DNA of 64,000 bases from the NCBI GenBank assembly GCA_947095535.1, contig OX352773.1:131593781-131657780 (forward strand), in the 5' to 3' direction. Shown piece after piece: positions 34,730 through 45,743 of the stretch. Under the pieces are notes generated by a model. It had not been told where the DNA came from. It saw only the letters and a list, made by a program, of their open reading frames with translations, and ran no database searches. The stretch's first letter is position 1. Every line of letters starts with the position of its first letter. Source of the DNA: Poecilobothrus nobilitatus. Lineage: Eukaryota > Arthropoda > Insecta > Diptera > Dolichopodidae. The position numbers and the translations under genes were made by a program.

Positions 34730-35950
34730 GTGTAAAAAGTGTTTATGATGATCAGTACAATTATTGGTTTCATTAAACTAGTTTGATTAATTTCATTTGT
34801 TTTCTGAATGCAAATATTACAAATTTTTTCTTTTATTTTTCAGAACTATTATCTAAAATATTTCGAAATATACCTATTTTAAGTTTTGATATTTCACAAT
34901 ATTGGTCGGAAGGCACAGGCAGACGCATTTTAACGGTAGTAAAATTTTAGTTTTTTTTTAAGTTTTCTCGAACTATAACATTTATTAATTGAATGCATTT
35001 TTGTTAGATTCAAAGTGCAATTTACACAAGATATTTTTTTAAAAACTTTAAATTAATGTATCCCAAAGTAGAATAGAACCCAGAGAATGGTCCAAAATTT
35101 CGTTTGTGTATAAAGTCTCTATTGATTGATTCAAAAAACTATCATTATTTAGATCATTATATGTATATTTCAACGTCATCTTTATTCATAATATTATTTA
35201 TGTTATCTTACTTGCACAGTTTTGAATGCCTTTGTGTATTAAACCTATATTTCTGCATCTTCTTGATTATTTTCATTGTTTAAAGATGCATTAACAATTA
35301 AAATTCTAGATGATATTAAGCGCTCTAATATATGTACCCAAATTCAAATACAGTTAAATGGAAATTATTTACATTTTCAACTTTACATAACCCAAATAAA
35401 TTTTATGATAACCGATAAAATAAGTAATGATTGCTTTTTTGTATATTATGATTATTGCATGTCGATATAAGTCGTTTAACATAAATATAATTAATTATTT
35501 TAATTAGCTTAAGAATCGATAATTCTTCAATATATTCGTTATGATTATAAATTTTTTTTTTATTTCATGTAGCATTGCAATCTATCTTAATTATAATATC
35601 TAAAATAAAATATATATGACAGACATTGAGGAGTTAAAATTTTTGATAATGGTTCAAAGACAATTAGTAAGGGATGATTCCAATGAATCAACACCTTATT
35701 TTAAATAAATTTTTTTTTTAATCTTAAAGTTAGAGTTTAAAATGTAATTATTATATTAAATTTCATTGTTATTAAAACCCGTTTATTAAATCTAACGGTG
35801 TACCGCGTTTTAGTCTTCTTGTGTAGTTTGGATATGTTAAATCATACACAAGCGCATTTGAATGACATTGAAGTCTTTCCTTATATCTTTAGCTATAGTA
35901 ATCATTTCTTTTAGTGAGAGGACATTTAGATCTTTTCTTATTGAGAAGTT
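34730..35950. other. AT-rich spacer, no gene
   Basis: The plus-strand frame at 35276-35470 (64 residues) has no recognised domain. Nothing else stands out. Confidence 0.4.
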
Positions 35951-35954
35951 TTTA

Positions 35955-36132
35955 ACATAATAATATTAATAAGAATACTAATACCAATAATAACAGCCGC
36001 TACAGTAACAGTGGGGGTTGCCTTCAATAATTACCTCATGTAGTAAGGTGTTATATACTACTACATGTTGTAACTGGGGAGGTGAGTTTAGTCAGTTAGA
36101 ATCTGACACTCCCTCCCTTAGGGAAAAAAAAA
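35955..36132 (+). mobile_element. LINE 3' end fragment
   Basis: Co-linear with the reverse complement of 44715-45110. The shared sequence includes GAATACTAATACCAATAATA, then CAGTGGGGGTTGCCTTCAAT, AATTACCTCATGTAGTA, GAATCTGACACT and CTTAGG followed by an A run. The A run at 36123-36132 marks the LINE 3' end on this strand. Confidence 0.65.
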
Positions 36133-36194
36133 ACATACCATGAAGCATTAACTAATACAAGTAAAGCTTTAAACTGGAACCTTTCAAGGATTTT

Positions 36195-36430
36195 TACATT
36201 TGAGGTACTGGCTGTTCCCGATAATTCTGTGCCATAAATTAAATGGGATTTGAAATTATTTTGTTTCTTTCCAAGGCATTCTGCGCTTTAAATGCAAGCC
36301 AATATATTTTACAGAATCACTTTGTAGTATTATTTTATTTTTTATAGTTACAAGTGGGCAAGCTCTTTTGTTGTTGAATGTGATGTGAGTTAATTTTATT
36401 TCATTGGTTTTTATTCTCTAAGTACTTAAC
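36195..36430 (-). pseudogene. Jockey-clade reverse transcriptase fragment
   Basis: On the minus strand the sequence reads EIKLTHITFNNKRACPLVTI, followed by a VKYIGLHLKRRMPWK stretch. This is the segment after the polymerase active site in Jockey-type LINEs (THITF, then CP-x-V, then K-Y-LG-x-x-LD-RL-W-K). It is surrounded by stops and no longer than about 80 residues. Confidence 0.6.
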
Positions 36431-37076
36431 CAGTGCTATATATTGTTTCTTAGAGTTTTTTTTTGCCGTTATTGGATCCATTACATGCCATAATAGCAGT
36501 GACGTTAGCAATTTGACAACAATTGTGGGGAGTATAATGTCGGGCTTAAAACTTCTTTGAAGTGCTCTTGAGGCAATATTTCTAACTGAAGTACATTCGA
36601 TTTATATTTTACAACAAATTTACAATTTGTCAAATATGATTTTATTATTAGATAATAGAGATACGGCAGTTTCTTTTTAAGTTTATTTAACAGGCCAACG
36701 TGCCACCCCTTATAGAAAGCTTAGATGTTATGTCCAAAAATGTGCATTGCACTATACCTTTTTATCAAAAACTTCTTCACTATCACCTGGTGGTACGGTT
36801 CTATCTATACTCCCATTTATTTGACCTATATACTATTATTAATTAAATTGCATATATTATTTATTATTATCGTTTTTTTTTGTGTATTAATTATGAATTT
36901 TTAAATATTATTTTTATTTATTTATTATTTATTAAGTATAATTTTTCTTTATTTATTTAAAAAATTCTACCGCAAGTATCGCAAAGTCTAATAATTCAAA
37001 TATAATTCGATAATCTATTGGACCCTTTTTTATTAATTAAACCAATACCTAATCAAAAAGACCGTGAATTGGAATA
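36431..37076. other. AT-rich spacer, LINE decay products likely
   Basis: Minus-strand sequence up to about 36720 may be upstream LINE sequence (for example the region around 36540-36600), but it is too decayed to call. The rest is AT-rich with no gene. Confidence 0.35.
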
Positions 37077-37084
37077 TTAGAAAG

Positions 37085-37497
37085 CAGTGTTGCCATTACT
37101 CCGAAATCAAATTATGTCAGCTTCTCTACAAAATTAAGCCAAGTGGCATATTTCGCAAATGCTAATGCGATGAGACATCTAATACCAAAAATAAAAAAGT
37201 TAATTTGAATTGTTTTTAATATTATGGTGTTGTTGCTGTTAAAATTATCAATTCGAAAAATGATATAAGTACACCAAATCGGTACGTTAGTGTCATAGTT
37301 TTGCAAATTTTATTATTATAACTTAGAAAATTTTGAAAAATTAAAATTTTTTGACTATATTTTTGGAAAATAATGTCAAAAATGTAAAATTATGTCACTT
37401 TTATGTCAGCATAATTACATTTTAAAACGTTTCTTTTATGTTACCACTATTAAAATTATTTCACTGAGACATAAATTACGTCACGGTGGCAACACTG
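37085..37497. mobile_element. hAT-like MITE with 8-bp target duplication
   Basis: It begins CAGTGTTGCCATTACTCC and ends GGTGGCAACACTG, giving inverted termini CAGTGTTGCCA. Flanks are TTAGAAAG (37077-37084) and TTAGACAG (37498-37505), matching at seven of eight bases. Inside the termini, ATTATGTCA-type blocks are inverted as well. It is 413 bp with no transposase. The CAGNG termini and the 8-bp duplication fit the hAT superfamily. Confidence 0.8.
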
Positions 37498-37734
37498 TTA
37501 GACAGTAGTTGTGAGTAAGTTGTGAGAGAAATTGATTGATTCTCGCGTTTTGATATTATAGCCATAAAAGTTTTGTGAATAATGGGTAAGAAATTTAAAT
37601 TCATATAGAGTTTTTATATTTTAAAATTAAATTAAATATATTAAAATATACCTGTATAAAAATGAAATTTAAATGTTTTTTTTATCTCTGTAAAAAATTA
37701 ATTTTAAGTTCGTATTCTTAAACAATCTTAAGTT

Positions 37735-38050
37735 CGATCAAAGAAAAATATTTTAAAATATAATGTTCTCATTCATAAATATGCATTTAAAAAATTGTCT
37801 TCCTTTAATTTTTTTATTTTAAAAGCTTCTTAAAATAAATTGCCTCAATATCGTAATAGTAAACGTCGAGACTACTTTCATACTTTCAAATTTTGTACAC
37901 GCGTATATGGCTATAATCGAGACTCACATCAATTATGAAATTATTCATACGCGCGATAAGTTAGAATCGATTACAATTCTCTAGCAACTACATGCATTTG
38001 TTTCCAGTTCTTGGCCTGTTTACTTAGATCTTGGTCTTGGTACTAGGTAT
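37735..38050 (-). mobile_element. Diverged fragment of the palindrome element family
   Basis: It matches the subterminal region of copies 1 and 2 (AAAATATAATGTTCTCATTC, AAAAGCTTCTTAAAATAAAT, GCCTCAATATCGTAATAGTA) and then one arm of the copy-2 hairpin (AACTACATGCAT, CAGTTCTTGGCCTGTTTACT). It also carries CGAGACTCACATCAATTATG, a variant of the family terminus, at about 37918. Confidence 0.65.
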
Positions 38051-38570
38051 ATCATATTTAGAAAAGTTTTGGATTGATAATCGCTAGGTGCAAGGTTAGA
38101 ATCTGCTTTTGAAAAAGGTATGACATATAGTTTTTGGTTTGAATATGTGTACAAACCATAGTTCTAAAAATTATAAAATTCAATCAAATTATTTTAAAAT
38201 ACTGAAAACTTAAAAAAATAATATTATAAGCAGAGTGACAGATTATGAATATACTAACGGGTTCGTACGAGTATCTGAGAGTTGATAAAGGCAACTGTAT
38301 TTTTCCTCGTTTTTATTTATTTGTATTATCAATATATATTTATATATTTTTAATAAATATTATTAATGATCTATTCATATTGTAACTTTGATAACAATAA
38401 ATTATAATATATTATATACTTACCGAACTATTTCACGGTAATCTGAAAACTTTACTTCCCGATTTATTCGCTTTTTTTAAAACCAAATTAAACATTTAAT
38501 ATAATGTTTATCCATAATTTAAACTTTTTTTTACTTCAAAATTTTTATTTACTTCAAAAAATATATATGT

Positions 38571-38655
38571 AAAAATTTTTTCATTTTAGTAGAAGCTGAT
38601 GAAAAGTAATATGTATATACTTTTCATCAGCTTCTACTAAAATGAAAAAATTTTT
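38571..38655. repeat. Perfect 36-bp stem hairpin
   Basis: Arms 38571-38606 and 38620-38655 are exact reverse complements, with a 13-base loop (TAATATGTATATA). The arm core is TAGTAGAAGCTGATGAAAAG. A transcript would form an unbroken 36-bp duplex. A perfect match indicates recent origin or selection. Candidates are a pre-miRNA-like or siRNA hairpin, or a young palindromic MITE. Confidence 0.85.
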
Positions 38656-38659
38656 GCGC

Positions 38660-40045
38660 CTTTGAAAACGTATATAAAAATGCTGCAAATTAAAGATTTG
38701 AACAAAACTATCTCAACACAGAAATTATTCTGAGTCGACACAGAAATTATTACCAAAAAAATGTCTTATAGAAAATATCGTCCCCTAGCCTTTGGGGTCC
38801 AATATGGATGCACCTCAACCATAGCTTTCTTGTGCATCAAGAACCTTGTAAATTGGCCTAGCAGTTTTCTCAGAAAAGGGATCCAAAAATTGATACTTGC
38901 CTATTTATATTATATATAGAAAATATAATATATTATATTATATAGAGTTTAATATTGATCATTTATAAAAAAAAGAAACCCGAAAACTGGAAAGATAAAT
39001 CGATCCATTGCAGTGTCCAGTGTCCAGTGGCTATATATTTTTGGGAGTACTTAGGGAGGCTATATATTTTTGGGAGTTATTAAATACACTTCCTACTAAT
39101 TTTTAATGTCACAAATGTAGCTTGGCCACAATTTTTATCGTTACCTTGTAACAATTATTATCCTTAACAAGAACCAACACGTGGTAAAAATTGCTATTCA
39201 ATTCGTAATTAAAAGGGTGAAACGATAGAGGGGATGAAAAGAGGAAAATATGAACCATGTGGTTTTTCTTTGAAGGGAAAGAGGAAAGAGAAAGAAGAAG
39301 AAGAGTTAGATCCGGAACAACCATCGTAGAAGATGGAAGAAACTTAAATTTTAAAGAAAAAAAAATACTAGCTTTTAAGTAATGAGTGGCAAAAATAAAA
39401 TAAATAATTGTAAACTATCTCAGACCATATTAATTTACTGATGCTCGTATAATTTATCTTCCACACATTTAAAAAAAAATTTCAATAAACACACTGTTCT
39501 TTTACATACATAATATTATAAATTGGTGAAATTTGGAAAACAAGAAAATGAAATTCCTGCAATTAATTATTTTTAATATAAATACATAATTCCAAATTTT
39601 TGTAATTAATTAATTGTATAAACCAAAAAAGTAATTAAAGTATGTATTTTTGTATGTAATGTGGGAAAAAAATATAATTAGCATTTTTAAAAAAAAAAAA
39701 GGCAAAAAAAAGATGAGTTTGGCTTTTTGTTTTGAATTTGGATTCTCTAAAAATGAACTAAATAAAATTAATTTTAAATATTTCTTTTAGTTAAAATTTT
39801 TTTTTTGAATTATTATTTAGTTATACTTTTATAACTTACATTAAAATTTATCAATTATAATCTATTTTATTTGTGATCAATTATAATCTATTTTGGAGTG
39901 ATTCAAAAATATTAACTGATTTTAAATATTATGAAAAATTGTGTTTTTAACTATTTGTAAAATATAAAAAAAAATTATTATTTTGTTTGTCTCAAGTACA
40001 TTTGTTCACGGGCTAATAAAAATTAAATAAAAAATAAAAGAAAAA
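38660..40045. other. AT-rich spacer, no gene
   Basis: A less AT-rich patch at 38770-38880 and at 39000-39330 has no recognised coding. The frame at 39109-39324 is Ser/Leu-rich with no domain match. Nothing else is supportable. Confidence 0.4.
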
Positions 40046-40049
40046 ATTC

Positions 40050-40535
40050 TTTTAAGTCTTCCTGTAATAATCTGATTATTTATTAATTGAGCAGCTTCAA
40101 CATTTATATACTCTTCTAGACGAGCTTTGTGCTTTATGGCATATCTGTTTATTTCATCCATAACTTCGGAGATTCTTAAATCTGTATGAATATCACTATT
40201 GCGTACATACCAGGGAGCACTTACTATGTTATGTAGGACTTTATTCTGAAAAGTTTGTATTTTTTTAATATGCGTTTTCTTGGCAGAACCCTAAAGTTGA
40301 ATGCCATATAGGTTTAATTACTTGGTTGTAAATTAACACTTTATTATATATTGTTAGTTTAGACTTAGGACCTAAGAGCCAGTAATTTTCTCTATATTTA
40401 TTTTAAAATTCTAGTTTTTTTCTTTTTAACATGTTCATTCTATTTTAGCTTGACATCCAGCGTCATTCCTAGGCATTTTGCCGAATTTTCGATTGATACG
40501 TTTACACCATTTAAATTTACGACAAATTTAAGATA
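40050..40535 (-). pseudogene. Jockey-clade LINE C-terminal fragment
   Basis: On the minus strand broken frames read KCLGMTLDVKLKWNEHVKKK, then 'KLTIYNKVLIYNQVIKPIWH', then 'QNKVLHNIVSAPWYVRNSDI' and 'RISEVMDEINRYAIKHKARL'. These are the conserved thumb and C-terminal blocks of Jockey-type reverse transcriptases. At least three frameshifts or stops are present. It abuts repeat A copy 2. Confidence 0.75.
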
Positions 40536-40540
40536 AAACT

Positions 40541-41773
40541 AGTAAAAGTAACAGTAAGTCGATGCAACCGACTTATTTATACCCTACACCTAAAAAAATC
40601 AAATTAAATTAAAAATCCACAAGTTATTTTAGTTAGTTATTTAATATACCTAAGCTAAAAAAATAAATCAACCTTTGTACAAAACCTTTACAACCATTTT
40701 ACAACCTTTGTACAAAATTTCAGATTTCTATCTTTATTAAATTCGAAAATATGCTTGTTAGGTTTTGGGAAGTGTGTGAAGGCACGCGGACCACCACCCC
40801 AATTCTTCTCAAATCTTAGGCAAATCAGGGATTCAGGAAACAGCACCCTCGTATCAAATTTGAAGTTTCTATCTTTATTAATTTCCAAGATATGCTTGTT
40901 CGGTTTTGGGAGTTGTGTGGGAGGTGTCCGAACAATTCTTCCAATTTATCTCAAATTTTGGGCAAATCAGGCATTCAGAAAACAACACCCTAGTACCAAA
41001 TTTAAAGTTTTTATCTTTATTAATTTCCAAGATATGCTTGTTCGGTTTTGGGAGTTGTGTGGGAGGTGCCCGAACAATTCCTCCAATTCATCTCAAATTT
41101 TGGGCAAATCAGGGATTCAAAAAACAACACCCTAGTACCAAATTTGAAGTTTCTATCTTTATTAATTTCGAATATGTGCTTGTTCGGTTTTGGGAGTTGT
41201 GTGGGAGGTACCCGAACAACCACTCCAATTCATCTCAAATTTTAGGGATATCAGGATTCAGGAAAACACATCCTTGTACAAAATTTTAAGTTTCTATCTT
41301 TATTAATTTCGAAGATATGCGTATTCGGTTCTGGGAGTTGTATGGGAGGTACCCGAACCCATGGATCGATTTTGTCCAGATTCGAACTTAGCCTTCCTTT
41401 CGTAATTAGTAACCTGCTATATAAATTTCATCAAGATAGCTTCACTAGTTTTTGAGTTATCGTGCGAACGGACGGACGTCGCTAAATCGACTCAGGAGGT
41501 GAGGTATCCGAACCCATGGACCGATTTTGTCCAGATTCGAACTTAGCCTTCCTTTCGTAATTAGTAACCTACTATATAAATTTCATCAAGATAGCTTCAC
41601 TAGTTTTTGAGTAATCGTGCGAACGGACGGACGGACGGACATAGCTAAATCGACTCAGGAAGTGATCCTGATTCAGAATATATATACATGTCCATATCTA
41701 ACTCACTTCCTTTTGGTGGTTACAAACAGCATACCAAAGTTAATATACCCTACACTTAATGTGTAGGGTATAA
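40541..41773 (+). mobile_element. Dispersed repeat A (142-bp satellite type), copy 2
   Basis: Inverted relative to the copy at 19919-21250. It runs from AGTAAAAGTAACAGTAAGTC through TACCCTACACCTA. About four 142-bp units follow (40690-41370), then two partial copies of the GAACGGACGGAC block (41465 and 41620), GATCCTGATTCAGAATATAT, and the closing hairpin CTACACTTAATGTGTAG ending GGGTATAAAAA. Frames on either strand here are by-products of the repeat. Confidence 0.75.
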
Positions 41774-43510
41774 AAATGAAATTTTTCGAAAAAAAATTTA
41801 AACAATTAACACATGTATATAATATTTTTAATATAGTATTTAAATACTTTAATTACAAATATTTTTAATTTATGCCCAATATAAAAATAGGTTGTTACTT
41901 TTTAGAATTCTAGTTTATTAGTTTTTTTTGCAACGTAAATTATTTTACACATAGAAAAAAAAACTCAAAAATATGTAATTACGATATATTTAAAATATAT
42001 AGTATATATATATATAAAATAAAAAAAAGGGAATTATTACTCTTATATAAAAAAAAAATTAAATTACCAATAATAATTATTATATGAATAATATATGAAT
42101 AATTGAAAAAAAATGGATTATAAATCAAAAAAAAAGGAACTAAAGTACTAAAGTACTAAAGTATTAAAAATACCGAAGCGGTAATGATGTAAGCTAGCCA
42201 AATCACGAAATAAATATTATTTGGCAGGGGTGCTGTTTACCTTATCATGGAATCCTTATCTGTAATAGACAAAGAGCGAACTTTCTTCGAAACCTCCCAG
42301 CTGAGTAATAACCCGGAGATCACCCAGGCATGCCATGCTATACCATTATACACCATCTCAATCAGTTAAGATAGTAAAAAACGTTTGATATTATATTTTT
42401 TCTAATGGTAATTTGTATTCAGCAATAGTCAAATAATGTATACCTGCTCTAACCAATGAACTGTAATGTCGGTAGTATGAAATTGTACTCGTACTTCTTG
42501 ATTTTAATGGTTATTTATATATAAATGTGTTAGTACTTTAATAAATTTTTACATTAACAAAAACTTTTGCTAGTTGGTGAAGGTAACTATCTATACATTG
42601 TAGTTTTTTTAATCCTTGCTGACTTGAGGTTTTATTATGAAATTAACTATTAAAATTCGATTTCTAGTTTTAAAGAGTTAGATCCATAAAAAAAAATTCA
42701 AATTTGAGTTGTTAAGTTAGTTGTCCATTTTCAAAATTTTAAAATAAATTGGAAAGCGAAATTGTGAGATTTAAAGAAAAAATAATATAAGAATTTGTAA
42801 AAGTAAGTATTTATTTCCATATAAAAATGAATTGCAAAGATTTACAAAATATTTTATTTAAAAAGTAAGCAAATTTTTGTTTGAATCACATACAAAAGCT
42901 GGAAAAGGAATGTTTCTAATTTTTGCTATAGGAATTCCATTTCAAATTGAATTAACAATTTCAATTACCTTATTCATTTCTTTTTTCTAATTTATACCTA
43001 TAGTATTTATTTTTAATTTATCTATCTCTAGAACTAGGTATGTTTTTTATCTATGAAAAAAATTATTTCATTCAATGCAGAAAAATATACATTTATGCAG
43101 ATATGTAAGTAGTATTTGAATTAATCAAAAAGATTTCTTGTAATATATGTACTCGTACATATGTAATGATTCATTCTTAAAAAAAGTCTGTTGAAATACT
43201 ATCACTTGATTCGGAATACATAGGTTTTTATATTAAAAAAATTATAAAAATGATTGTTATATTTTTTATTTGATAGCTCCAACAAAATTTTATTTAAAAA
43301 AATAACGCAACTTCACATAAAATTATTTGATAATTATTTTATTGAAAATTGCCATACTACAAAATTACATACAGTATATAAATATTATGTCAATATGTTT
43401 GGATGTAACAAACAAATCAAAAAAATATTGTAGATGGTTTGATGAAAATGAGAAATGCAATGAACACAAAAAAGAATTTTAAGATATTTTAATTATCCTT
43501 TTATTAAAAA
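41774..43510. other. AT-rich spacer with an unexplained GC-richer island
   Basis: About 42215-42365 is clearly less AT-rich (CAGGGGTGCTGTTTACCTTA, CCAGCTGAGTAATAACCCGG, AGATCACCCAGGCATGCC), with no coding frame or RNA fold that I recognise. It may be a fragment of an unidentified repeat. The rest has no gene. Confidence 0.4.
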
Positions 43511-43514
43511 AGGA

Positions 43515-43562
43515 AGCTTCCTGTCCACATTTATGTGGCAGAGAAATGCATTAAAAAAAAAA
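43515..43562 (+). repeat. SINE family 2, 3' tail fragment
   Basis: The string TGTCCACATTTATGTGGCAG, then AGAAATGCATTAAAA and an A run matches the tail of the SINE at 22820-22978. The tail is flanked on both sides by AGGAAGC (43513 and 43564), a plausible short target duplication. Confidence 0.6.
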
Positions 43563-44333
43563 AAGGAAGCTAAGTGGTTAAAAGACAAATTATTAACTAA
43601 TGCAAATGTAAATAAAAACATAAATAATGCAGAAAGCGTTAAAAAAAACTTAAAATTATTCAAGCATAATATTTAATTTTCTAACAAGTTTTTGATAGAT
43701 TAGATTTTTAATACATTACATATGGATGTACATATTACACTTTTTATTGTAATAATTTAACTAAATTGGCCTGTATGCGTAAACGCGTATATTTTTTCTA
43801 ATTCTTACACATAACTAATATGTACTTTACCTGTATATATAATGTTTCCTTTTTTTTTTTCATTATAAATCTACATACATACCTATAAATATTGATAAAT
43901 TTTTTTATAAACATATTGATATTTTATATTATTATTGTATATAATAATGTACGAGTATGTTTGTAGATATTAATTGCGTTTCTTTAAAGAATAAACTACA
44001 CGTTTAGATTCCCAACTACACCATCCTTTGAGAAAGAGTACGTATAAAAGGAAATCAATTATGCACCTATACTGTTTTTAGAAATTTTTCTATTTCTATT
44101 CTACATGGTGTTTCCGTTTGAAATGCAATCCCATTAAAGAGTGATTCTTTCTTTGATTCCAAGAAAAAAATGATAATGAATGGTGAGGGTTGGGATGGGG
44201 ATGCTATTGTATTAAACATAATAATAACAAAAAATTATAAAGATAACCCCGATTTTCTGGTTCAAATATCTTTTAAGTTTAATATGATATTTGTTAGACA
44301 CAACTTTTCTAATCTCATTTACTTTTATCCTCT
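43563..44333. other. AT-rich spacer, no gene
   Basis: No supportable coding frame or repeat. Confidence 0.4.
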
Positions 44334-44648
44334 GTAACACGCGTTAAATTTGAGAATGAACCCCGAAAACACACAGTATTTTTTTTAAATAAGTCTAGAA
44401 ATCATTCCTTAATCGAGTAGTAAGTTAACTTCGTATACCCTTTACACATATTTTAAAAAAAAAATTTAGAAAAAGTAAAGTGCAATAAAAACCATTAAAA
44501 TTTATTTTTCTCTGGTTGTCTTTAATTTTATACTTTTCTGTTCCCATGCCTGTTTATATATCTGTTTACATGTTTACTTAAAACTAATTCGGAACTAAAA
44601 AAATTTCAGATGAATAAAAATTACAAAATTATTTCAAATCATAAACTT
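44334..44648 (-). repeat. Direct repeat, candidate 3' LTR of the Gypsy-like element
   Basis: Same orientation as 54834-55132, with high identity over about 300 bp (AATGAACCCCGAAAACACAC, CTGTTCCCATGCCTGTTTAT, CGGAACT, AAAATTATTTCAAATCATAA). The pair brackets all Gypsy-like coding remnants. On the minus strand it begins AAGTTTATGATTTG, contains a TATATAAACAG box and ends GCGTGTTAC. I see no polypurine tract, no convincing primer-binding site and no target duplication, so the LTR call is provisional. Confidence 0.45.
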
Positions 44649-44709
44649 AAACAAAAAATTTAAATTTTTATTGTCATATTTTACAATTCTTTGGTGTTCA
44701 AACATTACT

Positions 44710-45050
44710 TCATTATGTTTTTTTTTCCTAAGGGAGGTGGGAATCTTCCAAAGAAACCAAGAATGTCCCCCTTGGTAGTGTCAGATTCTTACCGACTAAA
44801 CCCACCTTCCCCTTTAGTCAATATAATGGGATGAAACCCTTACCTGTGAACGCAGCATATTGGCTAGGGAGTAGGGATAGGAAAGGATGGGAAATGGATA
44901 CGGAAACATTGAATTGGGAGGTAAGGAAACAATGAATCCACCTATTATTATTACTATTTTGCTAACAGTGACTAAAGCCGTCACAAGAGTTACAACTTGT
45001 AGTAGTAGTATATAGTAACTACATGAGGTAATTATTGAAGGCAACCCCCA
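44710..45050 (-). mobile_element. LINE 3' untranslated fragment
   Basis: On the minus strand the sequence ends GAATCTGACACTACCAAGG, then TTGGTTTCTTTGGAAG, then CCCACCTCCCTTAGG and an A run (44719-44729). This is a diagnostic 3' end shared with 36090-36132 and, more distantly, with the Jockey-like LINE ends at 56550-56640 and 55290-55350. It is non-coding, and the frame at 44814-45044 is incidental. Confidence 0.65.
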
Positions 45051-45640
45051 CTGTCACTGTAGCGATTACTATTATTGGTATTAGTATTCTTATTAATATT
45101 ATTATTATTTTACTACAAAGTCAGCGCCATCAGTGGATTACAACGTGCAGCAGTATATAACACCTTACTTGCATGATATAACCAAAGATAGCTCCACTGT
45201 AGTAACTATTATTATTATTACTATTATTATTTTTATTGTTATTATTGTTATTATTTTACTACAGAGTCAGCGCCATCAGTAGTATATAAAACGTGCAGTA
45301 GTATATAAAACCTTACTTGCACGATATAACCAAAGATGGCTCCACTATAGCAGCTATTATTATTATTACTATTATTATTATTATTATAATTATTGTTATT
45401 ATTACTATTACTATTATTATTATTGTTATTATTTTACTACAGAGTCAGCGCCATCCGTGTATTACAATGTGCAGCAGTATATAGCACCTTACTGCCATGA
45501 TATAACCAAAGATAGCCCCACTGTAGCAGCTAATATTATTATTACTATTATTATAATTATTGTTATTATTACTATTACTATTATTATTATTATTAATGTT
45601 ATTATTACTACTATTAATTATACGATATACATTATTACGA
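45050..45640. repeat. Minisatellite mixed with (ATT)n tracts
   Basis: The unit ACTACAGAGTCAGCGCCATC recurs with TCAGCG at 45121, 45267 and 45445 (spacing 146 and 178). Each unit also holds ATAACCAAAGAT and a CCACTGTAGTA-type phrase, then an (ATT/ACT)n tract of variable length that accounts for the period difference. Ile/Thr/Val- and Asn-rich frames in both directions are artefacts. Confidence 0.85.
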
Positions 45641-45743
45641 TATAAAAATACTACATATTTTTTATTTATGACCTGACCGGGGTTTGAACCCAAGACCCTT
45701 CGATTGAAAGGTTGGCGACTTAACCACTGCGCCATGAGTCAGA
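45600..45743 (-). mobile_element. tRNA-derived SINE (family 1), best copy
   Basis: On the minus strand the head runs TCTGACTCATGGCGCAGTGG (A box), an anticodon-like arm CCTTTCAATCGAAGG, and the B box GGGTTCAAACC, then GGTCAGGTCA. The body follows (ATATGTAGTATTTTTATATC), with a tail running into the (ATT)n tract. Acceptor pairing is only partial, so it is a SINE and not a tRNA gene. Its 5' end truncates the env remnant. Confidence 0.8.

Noticed and set aside
39109..39324. 71-residue Ser/Leu-rich minus-strand frame with possible signal peptide
   Set aside because: No supporting domain or conserved structure; the sense strand is a purine-rich GAAGAG tract that produces Ser/Leu/Phe codons by composition.
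45445..45735. Frames rich in Asn or in Ile/Thr/Val
   Set aside because: They are translations of (ATT)n tracts plus a SINE head.
45660..45743. tRNA gene call
   Set aside because: A and B boxes are good, but acceptor pairing is only partial and the same head plus body occurs at other sites, so it is a SINE. The same applies to 22820-22870 and 23045-23150.
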